Of a stretch of 64,000 bases of DNA, positions 37,701-50,300 are shown one piece after another. Within the stretch, counting starts at the first letter, position 1; every line of letters begins with the position of its first letter. Origin of the DNA: Limanda limanda (lineage: Eukaryota > Chordata > Actinopteri > Pleuronectiformes > Pleuronectidae). A model generated the notes under the pieces. It did not search any database. It was not told the origin of the DNA and saw nothing but the letters and a program-made list of their open reading frames with translations. The position numbers were made by a program, and so were the translations under genes. Location: NCBI RefSeq assembly GCF_963576545.1, contig NW_026870428.1:80758-144757 (forward strand). Direction: 5' to 3'.

Positions 37701-40700
37701 TAGGGATGAAAGCACATAGGAGAAAGAGATATTCTTGAATAACTTTTTTTGTGAAGGTCGGAGAGACTTGCAAGTAGGCTCTACCCCCACTAAATGGGGT
37801 AGCGCGCATCGATCGGTACCATCCTTGAGCTTCTCCGACTTTCGGAAGGGTTAGGGTTAGGGTTAGGGATGAAAGCACATAGGAGAAAGAGATATTCTTG
37901 AATAACTTTTTTTGTGAAGGTCGGAGAGACTTGGAAAGTGGTTGCATCTGGACTAATTTGGGTCCTGCGGATCGATTGGTACCATCCCCGAGCTTGTACG
38001 ACCTTCGGAAGAGGTCGACCGACGAAATTCCCCCAAATCTGAGGAGATATTCTTGAATAACTTTTTTTGTGAAGGTCGGAGAGACTTGCAAGTAGGCTCT
38101 ACCCCCACTAAATGGGGTAGCGCGCATCGATCGGTACCATCCTTGAGCTTCTCCGACTTTCGGAAGGGTTAGGGTTAGGGTTAGGGATGAAAGCACATAG
38201 GAGAAAGAGATATTCTTGAATAACTTTTTTTGTGAAGGTCGGAGAGACTTGCAAGTAGGCTCTACCCCCACTAAATGGGGTAGCGCGCATCGATCGGTAC
38301 CATCCTTGAGCTTCTCCGACTTTCGGAAGGGTTAGGGTTAGGGTTAGGGATGAAAGCACATAGGAGAAAGAGATATTCTTGAATAACTTTTTTTGTGAAG
38401 GTCGGAGAGACTTGCAAGTAGGCTCTACCCCCACTAAATGGGGTAGCGCGCATCGATCGGTACCATCCTTGAGCTTCTCCGACTTTCGGAAGGGTTAGGG
38501 TTAGGGTTAGGGATGAAAGCACATAGGAGAAAGAGATATTCTTGAATAACTTTTTTTGTGAAGGTCGGAGAGACTTGCAAGTAGGCTCTACCCCCACTAA
38601 ATGGGGTAGCGCGCATCGATCGGTACCATCCTTGAGCTTCTCCGACTTTCGGAAGGGTTAGGGTTAGGGTTAGGGATGAAAGCACATAGGAGAAAGAGAT
38701 ATTCTTGAATAACTTTTTTTGTGAAGGTCGGAGAGACTTGCAAGTAGGCTCTACCCCCACTAAATGGGGTAGCGCGCATCGATCGGTACCATCCTTGAGC
38801 TTCTCCGACTTTCGGAAGGGTTAGGGTTAGGGTTAGGGATGAAAGCACATAGGAGAAAGAGATATTCTTGAATAACTTTTTTTGTGAAGGTCGGAGAGAC
38901 TTGGAAAGTGGTTGCATCTGGACTAATTTGGGTCCTGCGGATCGATTGGTACCATCCCCGAGCTTGTACGACCTTCGGAAGAGGTCGACCGACGAAATTC
39001 CCCCAAATCTGAGGAGATATTCTTGAATAACTTTTTTTGTGAAGGTCGGAGAGACTTGCAAGTAGGCTCTACCCCCACTAAATGGGGTTGCGCGCATCGA
39101 TCGGTACCATCCTTGAGCTTCTCCGACTTTCGGAAGGGTTAGGGTTAGGGTTAGGGATGAAAGCACATAGGAGAAAGAGATATTCTTGAATAACTTTTTT
39201 TGTGAAGGTCGGAGAGACTTGCAAGTAGGCTCTACCCCCACTAAATGGGGTAGCGCGCATCGATCGGTACCATCCTTGAGCTTCTCCGACTTTCGGAAGG
39301 GTTAGGGTTAGGGTTAGGGATGAAAGCACATAGGAGAAAGAGATATTCTTGAATAACTTTTTTTGTGAAGGTCGGAGAGACTTGGAAAGTGGTTGCATCT
39401 GGACTAATTTGGGTCCTGCAGATCGATTGGTACCATCCCCGAGCTTGTACGACCTTCGGAAGAGGTCGACCGACGAAATTCCCCCAAAATCTGAGGAGAT
39501 ATTCTTGAATAACTTTTTTTGTGAAGGTCGGAGAGACTTGCAAGTAGGCTCTACCCCCACTAAATGGGGTTGCGCGCATCGATCAGTACCATCCTTGAGC
39601 TTCTCCGACTTTCGGAAGGGTTAGGGTTAGGGTTAGGGATGAAAGCACATAGGAGAAAGAGATATTCTTGAATAACTTTTTTTGTGAAGGTCGGAGAGAC
39701 TTGCAAGTAGGCTCTACCCCCACTAAATGGGGTAACGCGCATCGATCGGTACCATCCTTGAGCTTCTCCGACTTTCGGAAGGGTTAGGGTTAGGGTTAGG
39801 GATGAAAGCACATAGGAGAAAGAGATATTCTTGAATAACTTTTTTTGTGAAGGTCGGAGAGACTTGCAAGTAGGCTCTACCCCCACTAAATGGGGTAGCG
39901 CGCATCGATCGGTACCATCCTTGAGCTTCTCCGACTTTCGGAAGGGTTAGGGTTAGGGTTAGGGATGAAAGCACATAGGAGAAAGAGATATTCTTGAATA
40001 ACTTTTTTTGTGAAGGTCGGAGAGACTTGCAAGTAGGCTCTACCCCCACTAAATGGGGTAGCGCGCATCGATCGGTACCATCCTTGAGCTTCTCCGACTT
40101 TCGGAAGGGTTAGGGTTAGGGTTAGGGATGAAAGCACATAGGAGAAAGAGATATTCTTGAATAACTTTTTTTGTGAAGGTCGGAGAGACTTGCAAGTAGG
40201 CTCTACCCCCACTAAATGGGGTAGCGCGCATCGATCGGTACCATTCTTGAGCTTCTCCGACTTTCGGAAGGGTTAGGGTTAGGGTTAGGGATGAAAGCAC
40301 ATAGGAGAAAGAGATATTCTTGAATAACTTTTTTTGTGAAGGTCGGAGAGACTTGGAAAGTGGTTGCATCTGGACTAATTTGGGTCCTGCGGATCGATTG
40401 GTACCATCCCCGAGCTTGTACGACCTTCGGAAGAGGTCGACCGACGAAATTCCCCCAAATCTGAGGAGATATTCTTGAATAACTTTTTTTGTGAAGGTCG
40501 GAGAGACTTGCAAGTAGGCTGTACCCCCACTAAATGGGGTAGCGCGCATCGATCGGTACCATCCTTGAGCTTCTCCGACTTTCGGAAGGGTTAGGGTTAG
40601 GGTTAGGGATGAAAGCACATAGGAGAAAGAGATATTCTTGAATAACTTTTTTTGTGAAGGTCGGAGAGACTTGCAAGTAGGCTCTACCCCCACTAAATGG

Positions 40701-40991
40701 GGTAGCGCGCATCGATCGGTACCATCCTTGAGCTTCTCCGACTTTCGGAAGGGTTAGGGTTAGGGTTAGGGATGAAAGCACATAGGAGAAAGAGATATTC
40801 TTGAATAACTTTTTTTGTGAAGGTCGGAGAGACTTGGAAAGTGGTTGCATCTGGACTAATTTGGGTCCTGCAGATCGATTGGTACCATCCCCGAGCTTGT
40901 ACGACCTTCGGAAGAGGTCGACCGACGAAATTCCCCCAAAATCTGAGGAGATATTCTTGAATAACTTTTTTTGTGAAGGTCGGAGAGACTT

Positions 40992-43900
40992 GCAAGTAGG
41001 CTCTACCCCCACTAAATGGGGTTGCGCGCATCGATCAGTACCATCCTTGAGCTTCTCCGACTTTCGGAAGGGTTAGGGTTAGGGTTAGGGATGAAAGCAC
41101 ATAGGAGAAAGAGATATTCTTGAATAACTTTTTTTGTGAAGGTCGGAGAGACTTGCAAGTAGGCTCTACCCCCACTAAATGGGGTAGCGCGCATCGATCA
41201 GTACCATCCTTGAGCTTCTCCGACTTTCGGAAGGGTTAGGGTTAGGGTTAGGGATGAAAGCACATAGGAGAAAGAGATATTCTTGAATAACTTTTTTTGT
41301 GAAGGTCGGAGAGACTTGCAAGTAGGCTCTACCCCCACTAAATGGGGTAGCGCGCATCGATCGGTACCATCCTTGAGCTTCTCCGACTTTCGGAAGGGTT
41401 AGGGTTAGGGTTAGGGATGAAAGCACATAGGAGAAAGAGATATTCTTGAATAACTTTTTTTGTGAAGGTCGGAGAGACTTGCAAGTAGGCTCTACCCCCA
41501 CTAAATGGGGTAGCGCGCATCGATCGGTACCATCCTTGAGCTTCTCCGACTTTCGGAAGGGTTAGGGTTAGGGATGAAAGCACATAGGAGAAAGAGATAT
41601 TCTTGAATAACTTTTTTTGTGAAGGTCGGAGAGACTTGGAAAGTGGTTGCATCTGGACTAATTTGGGTCCTGCGGATCGATTGGTACCATCCCCGAGCTT
41701 GTACGACCTTCGGAAGAGGTCGACCGACGAAATTCCCCCAAATCTGAGGAGATATTCTTGAATAACTTTTTTTGTGAAGGTCGGAGAGACTTGCAAGTAG
41801 GCTCTACCCCCACTAAATGGGGTAGCGCGCATCGATCGGTACCATCCTTGAGCTTCTCCGACTTTCGGAAGGGTTAGGGTTAGGGTTAGGGATGAAAGCA
41901 CATAGGAGAAAGAGATATTCTTGAATAACTTTTTTTGTGAAGGTCGGAGAGACTTGCAAGTAGGCTCTACCCCCACTAAATGGGGTAGCGCGCATCGATC
42001 GGTACCATCCTTGAGCTTCTCCGACTTTCGGAAGGGTTAGGGTTAGGGTTAGGGATGAAAGCACATACGAGAAAGAGATATTCTTGAATAACTTTTTTTG
42101 TGAAGGTCGGAGAGACTTGGAAAGTGGTTGCATCTGGACTAATTTGGGTCCTGCGGATCGATTGGTACCATCCCCGAGCTTGTACGACCTTCGGAAGAGG
42201 TCGACCGACGAAATTCCCCCAAATCTGAGGAGATATTCTTGAATAACTTTTTTTGTGAAGGTCGGAGAGACTTGCAAGTAGGCTCTACCCCCACTAAATG
42301 GGGTTGCGCGCATCGATCAGTACCATCCTTGAGCTTCTCCGACTTTCGGAAGGGTTAGGGTTAGGGTTAGGGATGAAAGCACATAGGAGAAAGAGATATT
42401 CTTGAATAACTTTTTTTGTGAAGGTCGGAGAGACTTGCAAGTAGGCTCTACCCCCACTAAATGGGGTAGCGCGCATCGATCGGTACCATCCTTGAGCTTC
42501 TCCGACTTTCGGAAGGGTTAGGGTTAGGGTTAGGGATGAAAGCACATAGGAGAAAGAGATATTCTTGAATAACTTTTTTTGTGAAGGTCGGAGAGACTTG
42601 CAAGTAGGCTCTACCCCCACTAAATGGGGTAGCGCGCATCGATCAGTACCATCCTTGAGCTTCTCCGACTTTCGGAAGGGTTAGGGTTAGGGTTAGGGAT
42701 GAAAGCACATAGGAGAAAGAGATATTCTTGAATAACTTTTTTTGTGAAGGTCGGAGAGACTTGCAAGTAGGCTCTACCCCCACTAAATGGGGTAGCGCGC
42801 ATCGATCGGTACCATCCTTGAGCTTCTCCGACTTTCGGAAGGGTTAGGGTTAGGGTTAGGGATGAAAGCACATAGGAGAAAGAGATATTCTTGAATAACT
42901 TTTTTTGTGAAGGTCGGAGAGACTTGGAAAGTGGTTGCATCTGGACTAATTTGGGTCCTGCGGATCGATTGGTACCATCCCCGAGCTTGTACGACCTTCG
43001 GAAGAGGTCGACCGACGAAATTCCCCCAAATCTGAGGAGATATTCTTGAATAACTTTTTTTGTGAAGGTCGGAGAGACTTGCAAGTAGGCTCTACCCCCA
43101 CTAAATGGGGTTGCGCGCATCGATCGGTACCATCCTTGAGCTTCTCCGACTTTCGGAAGGGTTAGGGTTAGGGTTAGGGATGAAAGCACATAGGAGAAAG
43201 AGATATTCTTGAATAACTTTTTTTGTGAAGGTCGGAGAGACTTGCAAGTAGGCTCTACCCCCACTAAATGGGGTAGCGCGCATCGATCGGTACCATCCTT
43301 GAGCTTCTCCGACTTTCGGAAGGGTTAGGGTTAGGGTTAGGGATGAAAGCACATAGGAGAAAGAGATATTCTTGAATAACTTTTTTTGTGAAGGTCGGAG
43401 AGACTTGGAAAGTGGTTGCATCTGGACTAATTTGGGTCCTGCAGATCGATTGGTACCATCCCCGAGCTTGTACGACCTTCGGAAGAGGTCGACCGACGAA
43501 ATTCCCCCAAAATCTGAGGAGATATTCTTGAATAACTTTTTTTGTGAAGGTCGGAGAGACTTGCAAGTAGGCTCTACCCCCACTAAATGGGGTTGCGCGC
43601 ATCGATCAGTACCATCCTTGAGCTTCTCCGACTTTCGGAAGGGTTAGGGTTAGGGTTAGGGATGAAAGCACATAGGAGAAAGAGATATTCTTGAATAACT
43701 TTTTTTGTGAAGGTCGGAGAGACTTGCAAGTAGGCTCTACCCCCACTAAATGGGGTAGCGCGCATCGATCAGTACCATCCTTGAGCTTCTCCGACTTTCG
43801 GAAGGGTTAGGGTTAGGGTTAGGGATGAAAGCACATAGGAGAAAGAGATATTCTTGAATAACTTTTTTTGTGAAGGTCGGAGAGACTTGCAAGTAGGCTC

Positions 43901-44370
43901 TACCCCCACTAAATGGGGTAGCGCGCATCGATCGGTACCATCCTTGAGCTTCTCCGACTTTCGGAAGGGTTAGGGTTAGGGTTAGGGATGAAAGCACATA
44001 GGAGAAAGAGATATTCTTGAATAACTTTTTTTGTGAAGGTCGGAGAGACTTGCAAGTAGGCTCTACCCCCACTAAATGGGGTAGCGCGCATCGATCGGTA
44101 CCATCCTTGAGCTTCTCCGACTTTCGGAAGGGTTAGGGTTAGGGTTAGGGATGAAAGCACATAGGAGAAAGAGATATTCTTGAATAACTTTTTTTGTGAA
44201 GGTCGGAGAGACTTGGAAAGTGGTTGCATCTGGACTAATTTGGGTCCTGCGGATCGATTGGTACCATCCCCGAGCTTGTACGACCTTCGGAAGAGGTCGA
44301 CCGACGAAATTCCCCCAAATCTGAGGAGATATTCTTGAATAACTTTTTTTGTGAAGGTCGGAGAGACTTG
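40992..44370 (+). repeat. Segment copied at about +4,661 (45,654-49,031)
   Basis: The unit order 4(last short),2,4,2(B156),4 is shared. The variant CACATACGAG (42,068) recurs at 46,729 and also at 3,647. The offset is 4,662 before the one-base C deletion unit and 4,661 after it. This segment spans the boundary of the 43,082-bp period, so the junction region is itself locally duplicated. Confidence 0.8.
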
Positions 44371-47300
44371 CAAGTAGGCTCTACCCCCACTAAATGGGGT
44401 AGCGCGCATCGATCGGTACCATCCTTGAGCTTCTCCGACTTTCGGAAGGGTTAGGGTTAGGGTTAGGGATGAAAGCACATAGGAGAAAGAGATATTCTTG
44501 AATAACTTTTTTTGTGAAGGTCGGAGAGACTTGGAAAGTGGTTGCATCTGGACTAATTTGGGTCCTGCAGATCGATTGGTACCATCCCCGAGCTTGTACG
44601 ACCTTCGGAAGAGGTCGACCGACGAAATTCCCCCAAAATCTGAGGAGATATTCTTGAATAACTTTTTTTGTGAAGGTCGGAGAGACTTGCAAGTAGGCTC
44701 TACCCCCACTAAATGGGGTTGCGCGCATCGATCAGTACCATCCTTGAGCTTCTCCGACTTTCGGAAGGGTTAGGGTTAGGGTTAGGGATGAAAGCACATA
44801 GGAGAAAGAGATATTCTTGAATAACTTTTTTTGTGAAGGTCGGAGAGACTTGCAAGTAGGCTCTACCCCCACTAAATGGGGTAGCGCGCATCGATCAGTA
44901 CCATCCTTGAGCTTCTCCGACTTTCGGAAGGGTTAGGGTTAGGGTTAGGGATGAAAGCACATAGGAGAAAGAGATATTCTTGAATAACTTTTTTTGTGAA
45001 GGTCGGAGAGACTTGCAAGTAGGCTCTACCCCCACTAAATGGGGTAGCGCGCATCGATCGGTACCATCCTTGAGCTTCTCCGACTTTCGGAAGGGTTAGG
45101 GTTAGGGTTAGGGATGAAAGCACATAGGAGAAAGAGATATTCTTGAATAACTTTTTTTGTGAAGGTCGGAGAGACTTGCAAGTAGGCTCTACCCCCACTA
45201 AATGGGGTAGCGCGCATCGATCGGTACCATCCTTGAGCTTCTCCGACTTTCGGAAGGGTTAGGGTTAGGGATGAAAGCACATAGGAGAAAGAGATATTCT
45301 TGAATAACTTTTTTTGTGAAGGTCGGAGAGACTTGCAAGTAGGCTCTACCCCCACTAAATGGGGTAGCGCGCATCGATCGGTACCATCCTTGAGCTTCTC
45401 CGACTTTCGGAAGGGTTAGGGTTAGGGTTAGGGATGAAAGCACATAGGAGAAAGAGATATTCTTGAATAACTTTTTTTGTGAAGGTCGGAGAGACTTGGA
45501 AAGTGGTTGCATCTGGACTAATTTGGGTCCTGCAGATCGATTGGTACCATCCCCGAGCTTGTACGACCTTCGGAAGAGGTCGACCGACGAAATTCCCCCA
45601 AAATCTGAGGAGATATTCTTGAATAACTTTTTTTGTGAAGGTCGGAGAGACTTGCAAGTAGGCTCTACCCCCACTAAATGGGGTTGCGCGCATCGATCAG
45701 TACCATCCTTGAGCTTCTCCGACTTTCGGAAGGGTTAGGGTTAGGGTTAGGGATGAAAGCACATAGGAGAAAGAGATATTCTTGAATAACTTTTTTTGTG
45801 AAGGTCGGAGAGACTTGCAAGTAGGCTCTACCCCCACTAAATGGGGTAGCGCGCATCGATCAGTACCATCCTTGAGCTTCTCCGACTTTCGGAAGGGTTA
45901 GGGTTAGGGTTAGGGATGAAAGCACATAGGAGAAAGAGATATTCTTGAATAACTTTTTTTGTGAAGGTCGGAGAGACTTGCAAGTAGGCTCTACCCCACT
46001 AAATGGGGTAGCGCGCATCGATCGGTACCATCCTTGAGCTTCTCCGACTTTCGGAAGGGTTAGGGTTAGGGTTAGGGATGAAAGCACATAGGAGAAAGAG
46101 ATATTCTTGAATAACTTTTTTTGTGAAGGTCGGAGAGACTTGCAAGTAGGCTCTACCCCCACTAAATGGGGTAGCGCGCATCGATCGGTACCATCCTTGA
46201 GCTTCTCCGACTTTCGGAAGGGTTAGGGTTAGGGATGAAAGCACATAGGAGAAAGAGATATTCTTGAATAACTTTTTTTGTGAAGGTCGGAGAGACTTGG
46301 AAAGTGGTTGCATCTGGACTAATTTGGGTCCTGCGGATCGATTGGTACCATCCCCGAGCTTGTACGACCTTCGGAAGAGGTCGACCGACGAAATTCCCCC
46401 AAATCTGAGGAGATATTCTTGAATAACTTTTTTTGTGAAGGTCGGAGAGACTTGCAAGTAGGCTCTACCCCCACTAAATGGGGTAGCGCGCATCGATCGG
46501 TACCATCCTTGAGCTTCTCCGACTTTCGGAAGGGTTAGGGTTAGGGTTAGGGATGAAAGCACATAGGAGAAAGAGATATTCTTGAATAACTTTTTTTGTG
46601 AAGGTCGGAGAGACTTGCAAGTAGGCTCTACCCCCACTAAATGGGGTAGCGCGCATCGATCGGTACCATCCTTGAGCTTCTCCGACTTTCGGAAGGGTTA
46701 GGGTTAGGGTTAGGGATGAAAGCACATACGAGAAAGAGATATTCTTGAATAACTTTTTTTGTGAAGGTCGGAGAGACTTGGAAAGTGGTTGCATCTGGAC
46801 TAATTTGGGTCCTGCGGATCGATTGGTACCATCCCCGAGCTTGTACGACCTTCGGAAGAGGTCGACCGACGAAATTCCCCCAAATCTGAGGAGATATTCT
46901 TGAATAACTTTTTTTGTGAAGGTCGGAGAGACTTGCAAGTAGGCTCTACCCCCACTAAATGGGGTTGCGCGCATCGATCAGTACCATCCTTGAGCTTCTC
47001 CGACTTTCGGAAGGGTTAGGGTTAGGGTTAGGGATGAAAGCACATAGGAGAAAGAGATATTCTTGAATAACTTTTTTTGTGAAGGTCGGAGAGACTTGCA
47101 AGTAGGCTCTACCCCCACTAAATGGGGTAGCGCGCATCGATCGGTACCATCCTTGAGCTTCTCCGACTTTCGGAAGGGTTAGGGTTAGGGTTAGGGATGA
47201 AAGCACATAGGAGAAAGAGATATTCTTGAATAACTTTTTTTGTGAAGGTCGGAGAGACTTGCAAGTAGGCTCTACCCCCACTAAATGGGGTAGCGCGCAT

Positions 47301-50300
47301 CGATCAGTACCATCCTTGAGCTTCTCCGACTTTCGGAAGGGTTAGGGTTAGGGTTAGGGATGAAAGCACATAGGAGAAAGAGATATTCTTGAATAACTTT
47401 TTTTGTGAAGGTCGGAGAGACTTGCAAGTAGGCTCTACCCCCACTAAATGGGGTAGCGCGCATCGATCGGTACCATCCTTGAGCTTCTCCGACTTTCGGA
47501 AGGGTTAGGGTTAGGGTTAGGGATGAAAGCACATAGGAGAAAGAGATATTCTTGAATAACTTTTTTTGTGAAGGTCGGAGAGACTTGGAAAGTGGTTGCA
47601 TCTGGACTAATTTGGGTCCTGCGGATCGATTGGTACCATCCCCGAGCTTGTACGACCTTCGGAAGAGGTCGACCGACGAAATTCCCCCAAATCTGAGGAG
47701 ATATTCTTGAATAACTTTTTTTGTGAAGGTCGGAGAGACTTGCAAGTAGGCTCTACCCCCACTAAATGGGGTTGCGCGCATCGATCGGTACCATCCTTGA
47801 GCTTCTCCGACTTTCGGAAGGGTTAGGGTTAGGGTTAGGGATGAAAGCACATAGGAGAAAGAGATATTCTTGAATAACCTTTTTTGTGAAGGTCGGAGAG
47901 ACTTGCAAGTAGGCTCTACCCCCACTAAATGGGGTAGCGCGCATCGATCGGTACCATCCTTGAGCTTCTCCGACTTTCGGAAGGGTTAGGGTTAGGGTTA
48001 GGGATGAAAGCACATAGGAGAAAGAGATATTCTTGAATAACTTTTTTTGTGAAGGTCGGAGAGACTTGGAAAGTGGTTGCATCTGGACTAATTTGGGTCC
48101 TGCAGATCGATTGGTACCATCCCCGAGCTTGTACGACCTTCGGAAGAGGTCGACCGACGAAATTCCCCCAAAATCTGAGGAGATATTCTTGAATAACTTT
48201 TTTTGTGAAGGTCGGAGAGACTTGCAAGTAGGCTCTACCCCCACTAAATGGGGTTGCGCGCATCGATCAGTACCATCCTTGAGCTTCTCCGACTTTCGGA
48301 AGGGTTAGGGTTAGGGTTAGGGATGAAAGCACATAGGAGAAAGAGATATTCTTGAATAACTTTTTTTGTGAAGGTCGGAGAGACTTGCAAGTAGGCTCTA
48401 CCCCCACTAAATGGGGTAGCGCGCATCGATCAGTACCATCCTTGAGCTTCTCCGACTTTCGGAAGGGTTAGGGTTAGGGTTAGGGATGAAAGCACATAGG
48501 AGAAAGAGATATTCTTGAATAACTTTTTTTGTGAAGGTCGGAGAGACTTGCAAGTAGGCTCTACCCCCACTAAATGGGGTAGCGCGCATCGATCGGTACC
48601 ATCCTTGAGCTTCTCCGACTTTCGGAAGGGTTAGGGTTAGGGTTAGGGATGAAAGCACATAGGAGAAAGAGATATTCTTGAATAACTTTTTTTGTGAAGG
48701 TCGGAGAGACTTGCAAGTAGGCTCTACCCCCACTAAATGGGGTAGCGCGCATCGATCGGTACCATCCTTGAGCTTCTCCGACTTTCGGAAGGGTTAGGGT
48801 TAGGGTTAGGGATGAAAGCACATAGGAGAAAGAGATATTCTTGAATAACTTTTTTTGTGAAGGTCGGAGAGACTTGGAAAGTGGTTGCATCTGGACTAAT
48901 TTGGGTCCTGCGGATCGATTGGTACCATCCCCGAGCTTGTACGACCTTCGGAAGAGGTCGACCGACGAAATTCCCCCAAATCTGAGGAGATATTCTTGAA
49001 TAACTTTTTTTGTGAAGGTCGGAGAGACTTGCAAGTAGGCTCTACCCCCACTAAATGGGGTAGCGCGCATCGATCGGTACCATCCTTGAGCTTCTCCGAC
49101 TTTCGGAAGGGTTAGGGTTAGGGTTAGGGATGAAAGCACATAGGAGAAAGAGATATTCTTGAATAACTTTTTTTGTGAAGGTCGGAGAGACTTGCAAGTA
49201 GGCTCTACCCCCACTAAATGGGGTAGCGCGCATCGATCGGTACCATCCTTGAGCTTCTCCGACTTTCGGAAGGGTTAGGGTTAGGGTTAGGGATGAAAGC
49301 ACATAGGAGAAAGAGATATTCTTGAATAACTTTTTTTGTGAAGGTCGGAGAGACTTGGAAAGTGGTTGCATCTGGACTAATTTGGGTCCTGCGGATCGAT
49401 TGGTACCATCCCCGAGCTTGTACGACCTTCGAAAGAGGTCGACCGACGAAATTCCCCCAAATCTGAGGAGATATTCTTGAATAACTTTTTTTGTGAAGGT
49501 CGGAGAGACTTGCAAGTAGGCTCTACCCCCACTAAATGGGGTTGCGCGCATCGATCAGTACCATCCTTGAGCTTCTCCGACTTTCGGAAGGGTTAGGGTT
49601 AGGGTTAGGGATGAAAGCACATAGGAGAAAGAGATATTCTTGAATAACTTTTTTTGTGAAGGTCGGAGAGACTTGCAAGTAGGCTCTACCCCCACTAAAT
49701 GGGGTAGCGCGCATCGATCGGTACCATCCTTGAGCTTCTCCGACTTTCGGAAGGGTTAGGGTTAGGGTTAGGGATGAAAGCACATAGGAGAAAGAGATAT
49801 TCTTGAATAACTTTTTTTGTGAAGGTCGGAGAGACTTGGAAAGTGGTTGCATCTGGACTAATTTGGGTCCTGCGGATCGATTGGTACCATCCCCGAGCTT
49901 GTACGACCTTCGAAAGAGGTCGACCGACGAAATTCCCCCAAATCTGAGGAGATATTCTTGAATAACTTTTTTTGTGAAGGTCGGAGAGACTTGCAAGTAG
50001 GCTCTACCCCCACTAAATGGGGTTGCGCGCATCGATCAGTACCATCCTTGAGCTTCTCCGACTTTCGGAAGGGTTAGGGTTAGGGTTAGGGATGAAAGCA
50101 CATAGGAGAAAGAGATATTCTTGAATAACTTTTTTTGTGAAGGTCGGAGAGACTTGCAAGTAGGCTCTACCCCCACTAAATGGGGTAACGCGCATCGATC
50201 GGTACCATCCTTGAGCTTCTCCGACTTTCGGAAGGGTTAGGGTTAGGGTTAGGGATGAAAGCACATAGGAGAAAGAGATATTCTTGAATAACTTTTTTTG

